This document shows positions 37,019-46,015 of a stretch of DNA of 64,000 nt, piece by piece. The stretch lies in NCBI GenBank assembly GCA_028015205.1, contig CM051517.1:43783135-43847134 (forward strand), read 5' to 3'. The stretch's first letter is position 1; each line of letters begins with the position of its first letter. This stretch comes from Mytilisepta virgata (Eukaryota > Mollusca > Bivalvia > Mytilida > Mytilidae). The notes beneath the pieces are model-generated. The model saw only the letters and a list, made by a program, of their open reading frames with translations. It did no database searches and was not told the DNA's origin. The position numbers and the translations under genes are program-made.

Positions 37019-38689
37019 TGTATGAAATAATAAAACCATTATTATTCGAACTGTCCGTAAATCATGTGTAAATTATATACCTTTAAGTAATAAATATATT
37101 TAAATCATCATTAACTATTTCATTTTCAGATTAAGGTTTGAACTTTTCTTGTACATATTGCTTTTTTCTTTGTACTTTACCCTTGAGATTAAAAACAGAA
37201 ACATTTTTAGGTTAGTGAATAAAACAGAAAATGACCTGAGATTTAAAAAATTAATTTTAAAAGGTTCAGATCATGTCGTGAATATCTACAGGATAAAAAC
37301 TTTTATACTGTCATAAATTAAATTTACTTCTAGTAGTAATATCTCAATTGAAAAATATTTAAACTCTTTACCTGTTACTGTGCAGCGTAAATTTGATTGA
37401 ATGATCTAAATCCTTCCGTGTGGCACATCTATGATACACGTGACTAAATAGTTATTTATTAAGAAAATATTTGAAAATGCTCAAGTTTCCTTTGGTTTCT
37501 TGTTGCTTCCTGAGGAACACGTACTGGAGAAGTGGTGGTTTTATATGTACGCCAGACAACCAGTTTAATAAAGATGTTGTGAAATAAGAAAAAAAAATCT
37601 AAATTTTGCGAAAACAGTAAAAGACACAGAAAAATATCCGGTCTTGAAGTAAATCAAACTTTTGCGATCAAGCAGGAAAAAAAATAGAATTTCACTGTCA
37701 TGATTTATGACCTATACCTATAGAAAGTCTCTTTTTCCTTCATAATTATATGCAAGTGTTTAACAAAGTAACCTCTTATGAACGTCCAGATCAAACTTAA
37801 AATCGTCCTGATGTTAAATTAAAAAGATCAGTAAGATATATTTTAAACGCACGCATTCATACATCTACACTTTAATACCATACACACTAACATTTGTCTG
37901 ACATCAACTATTTGGGGCCGTGTCCCCTTCCAAAAGAGGGCAATTTACGTTAGAGGAATCTCGAACGACACTTATGTTAGTATTGGAAAAAACAAGTATC
38001 TTTAATAATTAAATTACACAGTATTTCATTTTCTATGCTAAGTTGTTGATGATCTTTGATCAAACATATGTGTTTAATGACATTGTGCACTGAACAATCG
38101 GTACCAAAAACATAGGACATTATAAAATAGACCAACAACAGGGGCACTTTTATAATTTCTAAATTAATTTTTGTTATTATACAGAATCGCCCACATTAAT
38201 ACAAGCCGACATAAAAATCACAATGTCGATTATTTTCTTCAGACACCAATCAAATAAGTGTCAATTTTAAAAAAGAGTTTTCGCAATTTTTTGAATTTTG
38301 TCACGAAAACTTTACATGTCTTGAGAATAAAATTGAATTATTTGACGTTTATATTATAAAATTTATTAAAATTCTTCACACGAATTTGGACGAATATTTT
38401 TGCTGTAACAAATTTAAGCTTAGTCACACGGAAATAGTAGGTTTTGAAATTTGTTTCTTTTTTTTACACACTAAGATTTATATAAAAAGCCGACCCTATT
38501 TTATTTAAGTATACTGATTTACGACAGTTAATTTTTAGATCACTTGAGGAAAGTAATAAAGTCTTTAAGGTATTGTACTTGATTGTTTAATGATTAAGCA
38601 TAGCATCACGGATATATATACATATAACATTTTGGTTTTGGAATTGGGTTATTCTTTAACAACACTTTCAGAAATAAGTATTTTCGTAA
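37019..38689. other. AT-rich stretch, no gene recognised
   Basis: No supportable coding, RNA or mobile-element feature. Confidence 0.5.
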
Positions 38690-40010
38690 CGGCCAGATTT
38701 TATTGGCACAGGCACACACAGACCCTCTTAGCTATCACCCTCTTGCATACACAGATACCCTCTTAACTATCTTCCCCTTACAGGCACAGAAACCCCCTTA
38801 TTCATAGAGTGAACCTATAAAAACTTTAATCCTCTTTCAGGCACAGTAACCCTCTTGCACATATAATCCCCTTGTAGGCACAAAGACCATCTTGACTATC
38901 GCCCCCTTACAGGCACAGAGACCCCTTACACATAAAATGACCCAATAACTATCATCCTCATGCAGACACAGTGCACCCTTGCATATATCATCCCAATGCA
39001 GGCACTGATACCCTCTCACTATCACCCCCTTACAGATGGGATGACCCTATAACAACCATCGTCCTCTTGCAAGCACAGTGACTCTCTTGCACATATCATC
39101 CTCTTCCACGTACATAGACTATTGTGCCCTTACAGGCACATAGACCCTCTTAACTGTCGTCCCTTACAAGCACAGAGACCCCTTTACACTTACAGTGACC
39201 CTATAACAACTATCGTCTTCTGGCACATATCACCCACTTGAGATGATAATCTTATTTTCTATATGTGAAATTAGCAGGCACAGAGACTCTCTTAACTATC
39301 ATCATTGGAGGATCAGGGATCCTCTAACTATCATCCCTTACAGGCACAGAGACTCCCTTACAGATAGAGTGACCCTACAGACACAACTATCGTCTTCTTG
39401 TACATATAATCCGTTGCAGGACCTCTTAACTATTGTGCCCTTACAGGCCCATAGACCCTCTTAACTGTTGTCCCTTACAAGCACAGAGACCCCTTTACAC
39501 TTACAGTGACCCTATAACAACTATCGTCTTCTGGCACATATCACCCACTTTGAGATGATAATCTTATTTTCTATATGTGAAATTAGCAGGCACAGAGACT
39601 CTCTTAACTATAATATCCTTGAAGGATCAGGGATCCTCTAACTATTATCCCTTACAGGCACAGAGACTCCCTTTTATACAGATAGAGTGACCCTAGAGAC
39701 ACAACTATCGTCTTCTTGTACATATAATCTGTTGCAGGCCCTCTTAACTATTGTGCCCTTACAGGCCCATAGACCCTCTTAATTGTCGTACCTTACAAGC
39801 ACAGAGACCCCTTTACCCTATAACAACTATCGTCTTCTGGCACATATCACCCCCTTGATATAATAATCTTGTTTTCTATATATGAAATTAGCAGGCACAT
39901 ACACCCTCTTAACTATATATAGTGTCCTTGCAGGCACATAGACCGTCTAACTATCACCTCCTTACAGTCACAGAAACCGTCTTATACATAGAATGACCCT
40001 ATAACAACTA
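38690..40010. repeat. Degenerate minisatellite with roughly 315-bp higher-order units
   Basis: The basic motif is a variant of GGCACAGAGACCCTCTTAACT followed by ATC(A/G)TCCCCTTACA, repeated every 35-50 bp with many changes. A longer unit starting ATTGTGCCCTTACAGGC occurs at 39121, 39432 and 39750, giving periods of 311 and 318 bp; the third unit is cut short. The longer unit includes a non-repeat patch, GATGATAATCTTATTTTCTA, copied with it. No open frame passes through. Confidence 0.88.
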
Positions 40011-40865
40011 TCTAGATAAAATTCTTAATAGTGTAGTTGTAGTCGGTGGTCATATTTGGTGTATTTTTAGATAACAGTCTTGGTTTTGTAGTTCTAGATA
40101 ATATACTTTTTAGTATAAATCTGGATAAGCCTTGTTGTTGTAGTACCAAATAAAAGTCTTATTGGTATAATTCTAGATAAAAGTCTTGGTACCGTAATTC
40201 TAGTTGACTGTCTTGCTGGTGTAATTATATTCAACGGTTGTGCTAACGTAACTAGATACCAATGTTGATGTAATTCTATATAACTAGATTCCATTATTGC
40301 ATGAATATTTTTTTTCTATTTTCTGATTGGATGAGAAATGTATAAAAGGTCTTGGGTACTCGTGATAGTAGCTCAGAATTATCTAAATTTAATGCAAGAA
40401 TTCCGCTTGCACTGTTATGGGATTAAAATAATTCCTGAATGGTCAAGCGGAATTTAAGATTGCCATTCCGGAAATAAAACAATTGGCTATGTAAAAGGTC
40501 AAGCGGAATTAAATAGTGACCGATTTGTTCTGAAAATAGAAAGTGAAAGTACAGATAACTAGATACCAATCATGAGGTTATTCTATATAACAGACCTGCT
40601 ACCAATGTTGATGTCATACAAACGTAACTAGATACCAATGTTGATGTCATACAAACGTAACTAGATACCAATGTTGATGTCATTCTATATAACAGTTATA
40701 CTAACGTAAGTAGATAAAAATCTTGATGTGATTCTATATAACGGTCATGCTAACGTAACTAGATACAGTTTTGATGTTATTCTATATAACAGACCTGCTA
40801 CACATGTGCCAATGTTGATGTTATTCAATATAACAGACCTGCTACCAATGTTAATGTTATTCTAT
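40011..40865. repeat. 49-bp degenerate minisatellite split by a 260-bp segment
   Basis: Units of the type AACGTAACTAGATACCAATG + TTGATGTCATTCTATATAAC recur. TTCTATAT starts at 40683, 40732 and 40780 give periods of 49 and 48 bp. A related but more diverged block (CTAGATAAAAGTCTTGGT) covers 40011-40290. Between about 40290 and 40555 the pattern is broken by unrelated sequence. That sequence carries AATTCCGCTTG at 40399 and its inverse CAAGCGGAATT at 40444 and 40500. The array ends abruptly at the start of the LTR at 40866. Confidence 0.82.
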
Positions 40866-41149
40866 TGTTAGAAGTCAATTTTTGTTAAATATTTTCAAGT
40901 GTTTATTATCTTAACATCTGGACAGTAAAGTAAGATCAATGATAAGGTTAAGTTATGGTTTTATAATTAACGGTGACAGTAACTTTAGAGTGTGAGAACT
41001 TTCTCAGACATATTTTCTTTAATAGTTATTCTGAAATATTAAAATTTCAGTTAGAAGGCAATGCTCGACGTGAAGTTACATGTTTTACAATATTACAATA
41101 TTGAACTCAATGTATTTGTGTTTATTGCAACCAAAATTTAGGTGTAACA
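40866..41149 (+). repeat. Putative 5' LTR (284 bp)
   Basis: The limits rest on the short inverted ends TGTTA (40866-40870) and TAACA (41145-41149), with the primer-binding site 9 bases downstream. The left end coincides with the abrupt end of the minisatellite. A TATA-like TTTATAATTAA lies at about 40958. With no second LTR for comparison, the ends are inferred. Confidence 0.6.
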
Positions 41150-41158
41150 TATAAACGG

Positions 41159-41168
41159 TGGCAGCGGT
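41159..41168 (+). other. Putative primer-binding site
   Basis: TGGCAGCGGT begins with the TGG that pairs with the CCA end of a tRNA and lies at the expected place just after the LTR. The tRNA cannot be assigned with confidence. Confidence 0.55.
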
Positions 41169-41246
41169 ATAGGATATGCCTATAGTGGAATTAATAGGAT
41201 TAATTAATTATTGCTCTTGTGGATTAATTTTGGATATACATTATAT

Positions 41247-41455
41247 CAGCTGTGGGTTCAGTGACTATTTGGGTATATGTATATCGGCTGTAGATTCAGC
41301 GATTCTATTATTTTATTTTGGATATATATATTCGGCTGTAGATTCAGCGATTTAATTTCGTTCTTTGGATATATTTATCGGCTGTGGATTCAGCGATTTT
41401 ATTTTATTGTTTGGATATATATATATATTCGGCTGTGGATTCAGCGTGCATCGAG
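41247..41455 (+). repeat. Five tandem copies in the retroelement leader
   Basis: CGGCTGTGGATTCAGCGATT or a close variant starts at 41247, 41285, 41333, 41379 and 41430 (spacings 38, 48, 46 and 51 bp). The copies are joined by T/A-rich linkers containing TTGGATATAT. They lie between the primer-binding site and gag, where packaging or translation signals usually sit. Frames through them on both strands are repetitive and not credible proteins. Confidence 0.88.
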
Positions 41456-41493
41456 TGGAATTGTTTCGAGCTTTCAACTCACTTTCGTAAATC

Positions 41494-42255
41494 ATGTCCG
41501 AAGAACAAGGGGGCATAGCAAAAGATAGACCGCGTCGTGTCGTAGCATATCTTATACAGATATCGAAACCGAATACGAAGGCGTAGAACAAGATGATCAT
41601 GATGAGGACACCGTTTTTTTCAGAGGCCAAAAACACCACCGAAAAAGACAACTAAGAAAAGTACAAAATCGATCTTGGATATCAATCCAGCCAATTACGA
41701 CATCTTAACATTCTTATCGGAATTCGACCCTATAAGTGAACAAGCAAAATGGACACATGAACTCAAAAAACTTCAATTAAAAACTCTTCTTACTGGTGAA
41801 GCTAGACACGTGTCATCATTGTATTCTTCGTCATATAAAGGTGCATTAATTGACCGCTATGGAAAAAGACCGCACGAGTACTTTACAGATTTATTAAACG
41901 TCAGGAAATCAGATAATGAACCATATAGAGCTTTAACGTCACGAATTGTTCAGAATTTAGACAGACGTGTTAAAGACAAAGACCCGATAAAATATTTACA
42001 AGAAGAATTCTTTCTGAAAGCGTTACCACAGACTCAATCACAGTGGGTGAGATGAAATAGAGGTAAATCGTCCGTAGTAGGAGCAGCAGAAGATTACATT
42101 ATGCCGATAAAAAAAATGAATCACATAAGAAAAGCATAAGTTCAAACCACACAAACGATCAGACTGATATTTCGCAATCGAATGGGAACAAACCCAAATT
42201 AGACTCTATCCGTTGTTTTAAATGTAACATGTTAGGACACTATGCTAGAGATTGT
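41494..42255 (+). pseudogene. gag remnant with CCHC zinc knuckle
   Basis: An ATG at 41494 opens a short frame that stops within 30 codons. The main Gag-like body is open in another frame at about 41675-42055 (starting at a TTG, so the true start lies upstream through one or two frameshifts). It includes DINPANYDILTFLSEFDP and a helical, charged C-terminal part. After a TGA at 42053 the frame changes, and a clear zinc knuckle follows at 42214-42255, C-FK-C-NMLG-H-YARD-C, the CX2CX4HX4C pattern of retroelement nucleocapsids. In a working element this protein would form the particle and bind its RNA. Here it is broken at the N-terminus and before the knuckle. Confidence 0.85.
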
Positions 42256-42560
42256 AAGAAAAAAGAAAAGAAAACTGGTAAACCAGCATCGTATTTGGTG
42301 AAGCAGGAAATTGGTCAGAAACTTATTCATGTACCGGGAGAGGTAAATGGTAAACAAATTAGCTTTGTGAAAGATACAGGCGCAGATGTGATCATTTGTG
42401 GATAAAACTAAAATTTTAGAAGGACAAAATGTAACTCTACAACCCTTTCATACAAAACTTGCGATGGTTAAGATGGATACCCCATATTACTCTGGTATAG
42501 CACGGTACCCGATATTAGGACTGGATATTTTGGAACGCACTGCATTTGCCGTAACAAGAG
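42256..42560 (+). pseudogene. Aspartic protease remnant
   Basis: In the same frame as the zinc knuckle, KDTGADVII at 42370-42396 carries the catalytic D-T-G-A motif (Asp codon 42373-42375), so Gag and protease are contiguous. The frame ends at TAA 42403-42405. A one-base shift at about 42396 restores reading from 42398 onward, and ILGLDIL at about 42508-42530 is the usual C-terminal protease motif. The protease would cut the Gag-Pol polyprotein. A linker rich in Glu, Asn and Asp follows and leads directly into integrase-type sequence, not RT. Confidence 0.87.
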
Positions 42561-42699
42561 CTCAAGCTAAAAGAGCAGAAAATGAAGAAGCAGAAGTTGA
42601 AAACAGTATGGCTGATGGAGATAATCACAATCCTGTTACAATTCCTGAGATTACCAAAAATGAGGATATAACACTTTATAACTTATCGGCCGTAAATGC

Positions 42700-44097
42700 T
42701 GCTTTACTATCGAAATTACAAAGTGAAGATTGCTCGTTTGACAATATTCGATCTAAATTAGTAGAAAATTGTGACGATATTTCTGTACCTAATGCCTTTT
42801 ATATGCACAACAACATTCTGATGCGTAATGGAAAACCAAAAATGAAAGAAAATCATGAACTCAAATCGTACTGCCTGAAAAACTTCGAAAAACAGTTTAG
42901 AAAATAGCTCACGCTAGGCCAATGGCAGGACACCTTGGTACTGAGAAGACAAAAAAACCATATCTTGTCTTCGTTTTATTGACCAGGAATGTTTCGAAAA
43001 ATTCATGAATATTGTTCAACTTGTGACAGTTGTCAAAAGACTGCGAAGCGTAGAGCTGGTGAGAAAAATCCAATGATCACAACACCGATTATACAGGAAC
43101 CGTTCATAAAGATTTCTATGGACATCGTAGGTCCTTTAGAGAGAATAAAAAAAAAAAAAAAGAGATGACATTAGTTCATACTGGATGAAGCAACACGTTA
43201 TCCGGAAGCTTTTTCACTGAAAAACATCAAGGCTAAGACTGTAGCCGACTCTTTGATCCAACTATTCAGTAGAGTAGGAGTGCCGAATTGTATTTTAACA
43301 GATCAAGGTTCGAATTTTACGAGTCAATTGTTAAAGGATCTATATGAAGTGTTGGGTACGCGTGGATGTACTACTTCGCCATACATACCGCAATCGAATG
43401 GGCGATGTGAACGCTTCAATGGTACTTAAAGTCAGTGCTTAAAAAGTTATGTTCCGAGAATGTAGAAGAATGGGATGATTTAATTCGGTATGCGTTGTTT
43501 GCGTTACGTGATGTTCCGCATGATGAAACAGGCTTTTCGCCTTTCGAGTTGTTGTATGGTTGGCCCGTGAGAGGTCCGCTTGCCATACTTCGTGGATTAT
43601 TCACCGGAGAAGATGAACTGCATCGTTCTATTGTTGATCATGTGACTCAAATCAGAAACCGTTTGACAGATAATACTGAAATGGTGTTCGAAAATGTGAA
43701 GCAAAGAAGATAGAAAATTAAGGAATGGTACGACAAAAATGCGAGTTTCAGAGAATTCGACCCAGGAGATGAAGTACTTATTTTATTACCATCAGATACC
43801 TCGGAGATGAAAGCTTTGTGGAAAAGTCCTTACCGTGTTATAAGGAAAATAAATGATGTGAATTATCAGGTTAAAGTAGGAGGAAGATGTGGTATTGTGA
43901 CATATCATATCAACCTGTTAACGAAGTATAATCGACAAATTTTATATACCTCCATTATGTCAGGCGATCAAACCGATTGTTTAGTGGATTTATGTATGTC
44001 CGACGAATCGATAAGTAGTGTTAAACTTTATCCGACCCTCGACAAGGAAAACGTGACTGTATCAGCAAGCTTTGTGAAGAATTCAGTGATGCTGTGA
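42700..44097 (+). pseudogene. Integrase remnant, located upstream of RT
   Basis: The N-terminal zinc-binding part is visible as AHARPMAGHLG (His codons 42910 and 42931) and YCSTCDSC (Cys codons 43013 and 43022). The catalytic core shows SMDIVGP (Asp 43121), LTDQGSNFTSQ (Asp 43301) and a Glu at 43409 in NGRCERFNGT; the last two are 36 codons apart, giving D,D-35-E. A GPY/F-like module, WKSPYRV, is at about 43819-43839. Damage includes a stop at 42905, TGA for the Trp of the YWPG motif, slippage at an A-run (43147-43161) with stops after it, a one-base loss at about 43427, an in-frame TAG at 43711-43713, and a frame change at the end (about 44070-44095). The enzyme would insert the cDNA. Confidence 0.92.
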
Positions 44098-44680
44098 ATT
44101 CAAAACTTGGATCAACCGACATAATAACTCACGAAATAAAAAAAAATAGCGAACAACCGATTTCTCTCCAACCGTACCGAATTCCTTACGCCATTAGAGA
44201 CGATGTGAAAAAGGCAGTTGATGAAATGCTTACCGGTTGTATAATCGAACCGCCTCAAAGTCCGTGGAGCGCCCCGATTGTACCAATTAGAAATCCTGAT
44301 GGAACATTGCGAATTTGTGTTGATTATCGCCGTATAAATCAGATTACTCAGTTTGATGGGTATATGACACCGCGCATGGATGAACTATTTCACAATCTTA
44401 TACAAAATTTTTATCACGACTTAATATGACCAAAGGCTACTTCCAAGTTCCTTTAGCCGAGAACACTAGAGAGAAGTCCGCATTTGTAACACCGTTCGGA
44501 CAATATCAATTCCGCGCCGCAACTTTTATTATTATGCTGTTATTGCATACTTTGAAGACATTGTTGTGGGATCAACACATAAAACATCTGAGAAAACTAT
44601 ATGAACGTTTACGCGAAAAAAAATCTTACCGTGAGACCATCAAAATGCGAATTTGGTGCAAAGACAATTAAATGTTTAGG
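44094..44680 (+). pseudogene. Reverse transcriptase remnant
   Basis: Ty3/gypsy-type RT motifs appear in order: PYRIPYAIRDDVKKAVDEML, SPWSAPIVPIRNPDGTLRI, CVDYRRINQIT (about 44316), then TKGYFQVPLAENTREKSAFV (44429 onward) and FGQYQFR (to 44515). A base lost near 44424 breaks motif A and removes its catalytic Asp. Between QYQFR and the YxDD region only about 11 codons remain where relatives have about 30, so part of motif B is deleted. The motif C position reads Y-F-E-D (44548-44559, in a different frame), with Glu for the first Asp. The conserved palm is therefore disabled in at least three ways. Confidence 0.92.
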
Positions 44681-45348
44681 CCATATCATAGGAAACGGAC
44701 GGATAACGACAGACAAGTCAAAAGTTAAAGCTATGCTGGACTTTCCGTTACCGACTGAGAAGAAAGGACTAAGATCGTTCCTGGGTATGGTTGGATATTA
44801 TAGAAAGTTCATTAAGAACTTTGTGAACATTTCAGTTCCGTTGACAGAAATGACAAAAAAGAACAAACCAAATAAATTAGTTTGCACAGACAGTAGTGTG
44901 CAATCGTTCAGACACTTGAAAGCAGTACTTACTGAAGCGCCCGTTCTAGTATCGCCAGATTTCTGTAATCCATTCATGCTACAAACTGATGCTAGCGATG
45001 TTGCATTAGGAGCCGTTCTGAGTCAAACGTTGACATCGAAGAACACCCTGTTGCATATATTAGCAGAAAACTCTTACCTAGAGAGCAGCATTACGCAACC
45101 TTCGAAAAATAATGTTCAGCGATTATCTGGGCAATTGAGATTTCCGGTATTACTTGTTTGGTACAACTTTTACCGTAGAGACTGATCACAATCCGCTCGT
45201 GTGGCTAAACCAGGTCAAGACCAAAGGCCAGAGACTTTTGCGTTGGTCACTCGCGTTGCAACCGTATAATTTTACAGTATGTTACATTAAAGGATCCATG
45301 AACAACGCTGATGCTTTATCTAACTGTAAAGTTATCGATTATTTGTAA
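44601..45348 (+). pseudogene. RT thumb/connection and RNase H remnant
   Basis: The frame at 44601-45185 starts in the RT thumb (LTVRPSKCEFGAKTIKCLGH, then FLGMVGYYRKFIKNF) and passes into RNase H with QTDASDVALGAVLSQ (first catalytic Asp codon 44988). After frameshifts near 45050 and 45150 the end continues as TVETDHNPLVWLNQ (Asp 45184) and YIKGSMNNADALS, the usual C-terminal RNase H block. A TAA near 45346 ends the coding part. No integrase follows; the polypurine tract comes about 100 bp later. This supports RNase H as the last domain of the polyprotein. Confidence 0.92.
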
Positions 45349-45449
45349 TTCATTTTGTGAATTTTAGTTAAAAATTACCCCAACCAATGAAGAGAATAAA
45401 GGTAATAACAAAATTACCAAACTCCAAGACAGTTGTCAAAAGGATTAGT

Positions 45450-45476
45450 AAAAAAAAAAGGGGGGGGGGGGGGGGG
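45450..45476 (+). other. Putative polypurine tract (A10 G17)
   Basis: Ten A's followed by seventeen G's, about 100 bp after the RNase H stop, where the plus-strand primer of an LTR element is expected. The next bases (TAGTCAATATATATGG) do not clearly match the start of the 5' LTR, so the 3' LTR is lost or the tract was extended by slippage. Confidence 0.55.
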
Positions 45477-45914
45477 TAGTCAATATATATGGAAAATGTT
45501 CGCACATTTTGTAATAGATATATGAACGCTGGAGAAGAAAGAATATTACTACTTAAGAATTAGAAGTTGACAACAGGAAAGCTGAATCAGTCTCGTCGGA
45601 CATACTTGTAGTATTTCAGTCTCACCGCTTTGGGAAGCGATCTTAATATGAAGCAGAGCAGACCCTCTCGTTTCTATAGTATTTTCCTGAATTCTTGACA
45701 GTTTGGAAGCAATTAACTATTGGGCTGTAGATTGTTTTAATGTATGCTTTTGAGCTGACCGCATGCAAACTCAGGACTTTTAGCCTATTACACTAGCGTC
45801 GTATCTGTTGAAACTATGACTCACAGGACTGGTGGAGCTGTGTTAAACAAATTTACTTGTGTAAAATTGGTATAGAATATTTTTTATTACCACTGAACGA
45901 TGCATTGCTAGTAT
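45477..45914. other. Unassigned flank of the retroelement
   Basis: Neither a second LTR nor the 49-bp minisatellite that precedes the element is present here. The sequence is unique within the window. Confidence 0.5.
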
Positions 45915-46015
45915 TAATTCTATGGAGCGTGTCGGGTTCGAATCCTACGCTGGGTCAAACTAAAGACATTAAAATTTGATTTTTCTGCTTTTTCATGCAG
46001 CAACAACGCACATAA
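45915..46015 (+). mobile_element. tRNA-derived SINE fragment
   Basis: CGGGTTCGAATCCTACGC at about 45931 is a near-consensus B box / T arm. It is followed by AAACTAAAGACATTAAAATT and TTTTTCTGCTT, the same order as in the element at 53500-53815. A convincing A box is missing, and the core and tail are not visible. It is probably a truncated, diverged copy. Confidence 0.6.

Larger units (their letters stand above)
40866..45476 (+). mobile_element. Decayed Ty3/gypsy-type LTR element, integrase before RT (Gmr1-like)
   Basis: Reading left to right there is a putative 5' LTR, a primer-binding site, a repeated leader, Gag with a zinc knuckle, protease, integrase, reverse transcriptase, RNase H, and an A/G polypurine tract right after RNase H. 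RT, RNase H and integrase (with a GPY/F-like module) are of Ty3/gypsy type. However, integrase precedes RT, the Ty1/copia order. Goodwin and Poulter described this arrangement for the Gmr1-like group. The copy is dead: at least eight frameshifts or stops, a deletion in RT and no recognisable 3' LTR. It begins inside the 49-bp minisatellite, which does not resume on the right side. Confidence 0.93.

Noticed and set aside
41277..41651. Repetitive frames over the retroelement leader on both strands
   Set aside because: They result from the leader repeats. The true gag frame lies downstream.
45477..45560. Possible 3' LTR beginning TAGTCAAT after the G-run
   Set aside because: Only about eight bases resemble the 5' LTR (AAGTCAAT) and the match does not continue.
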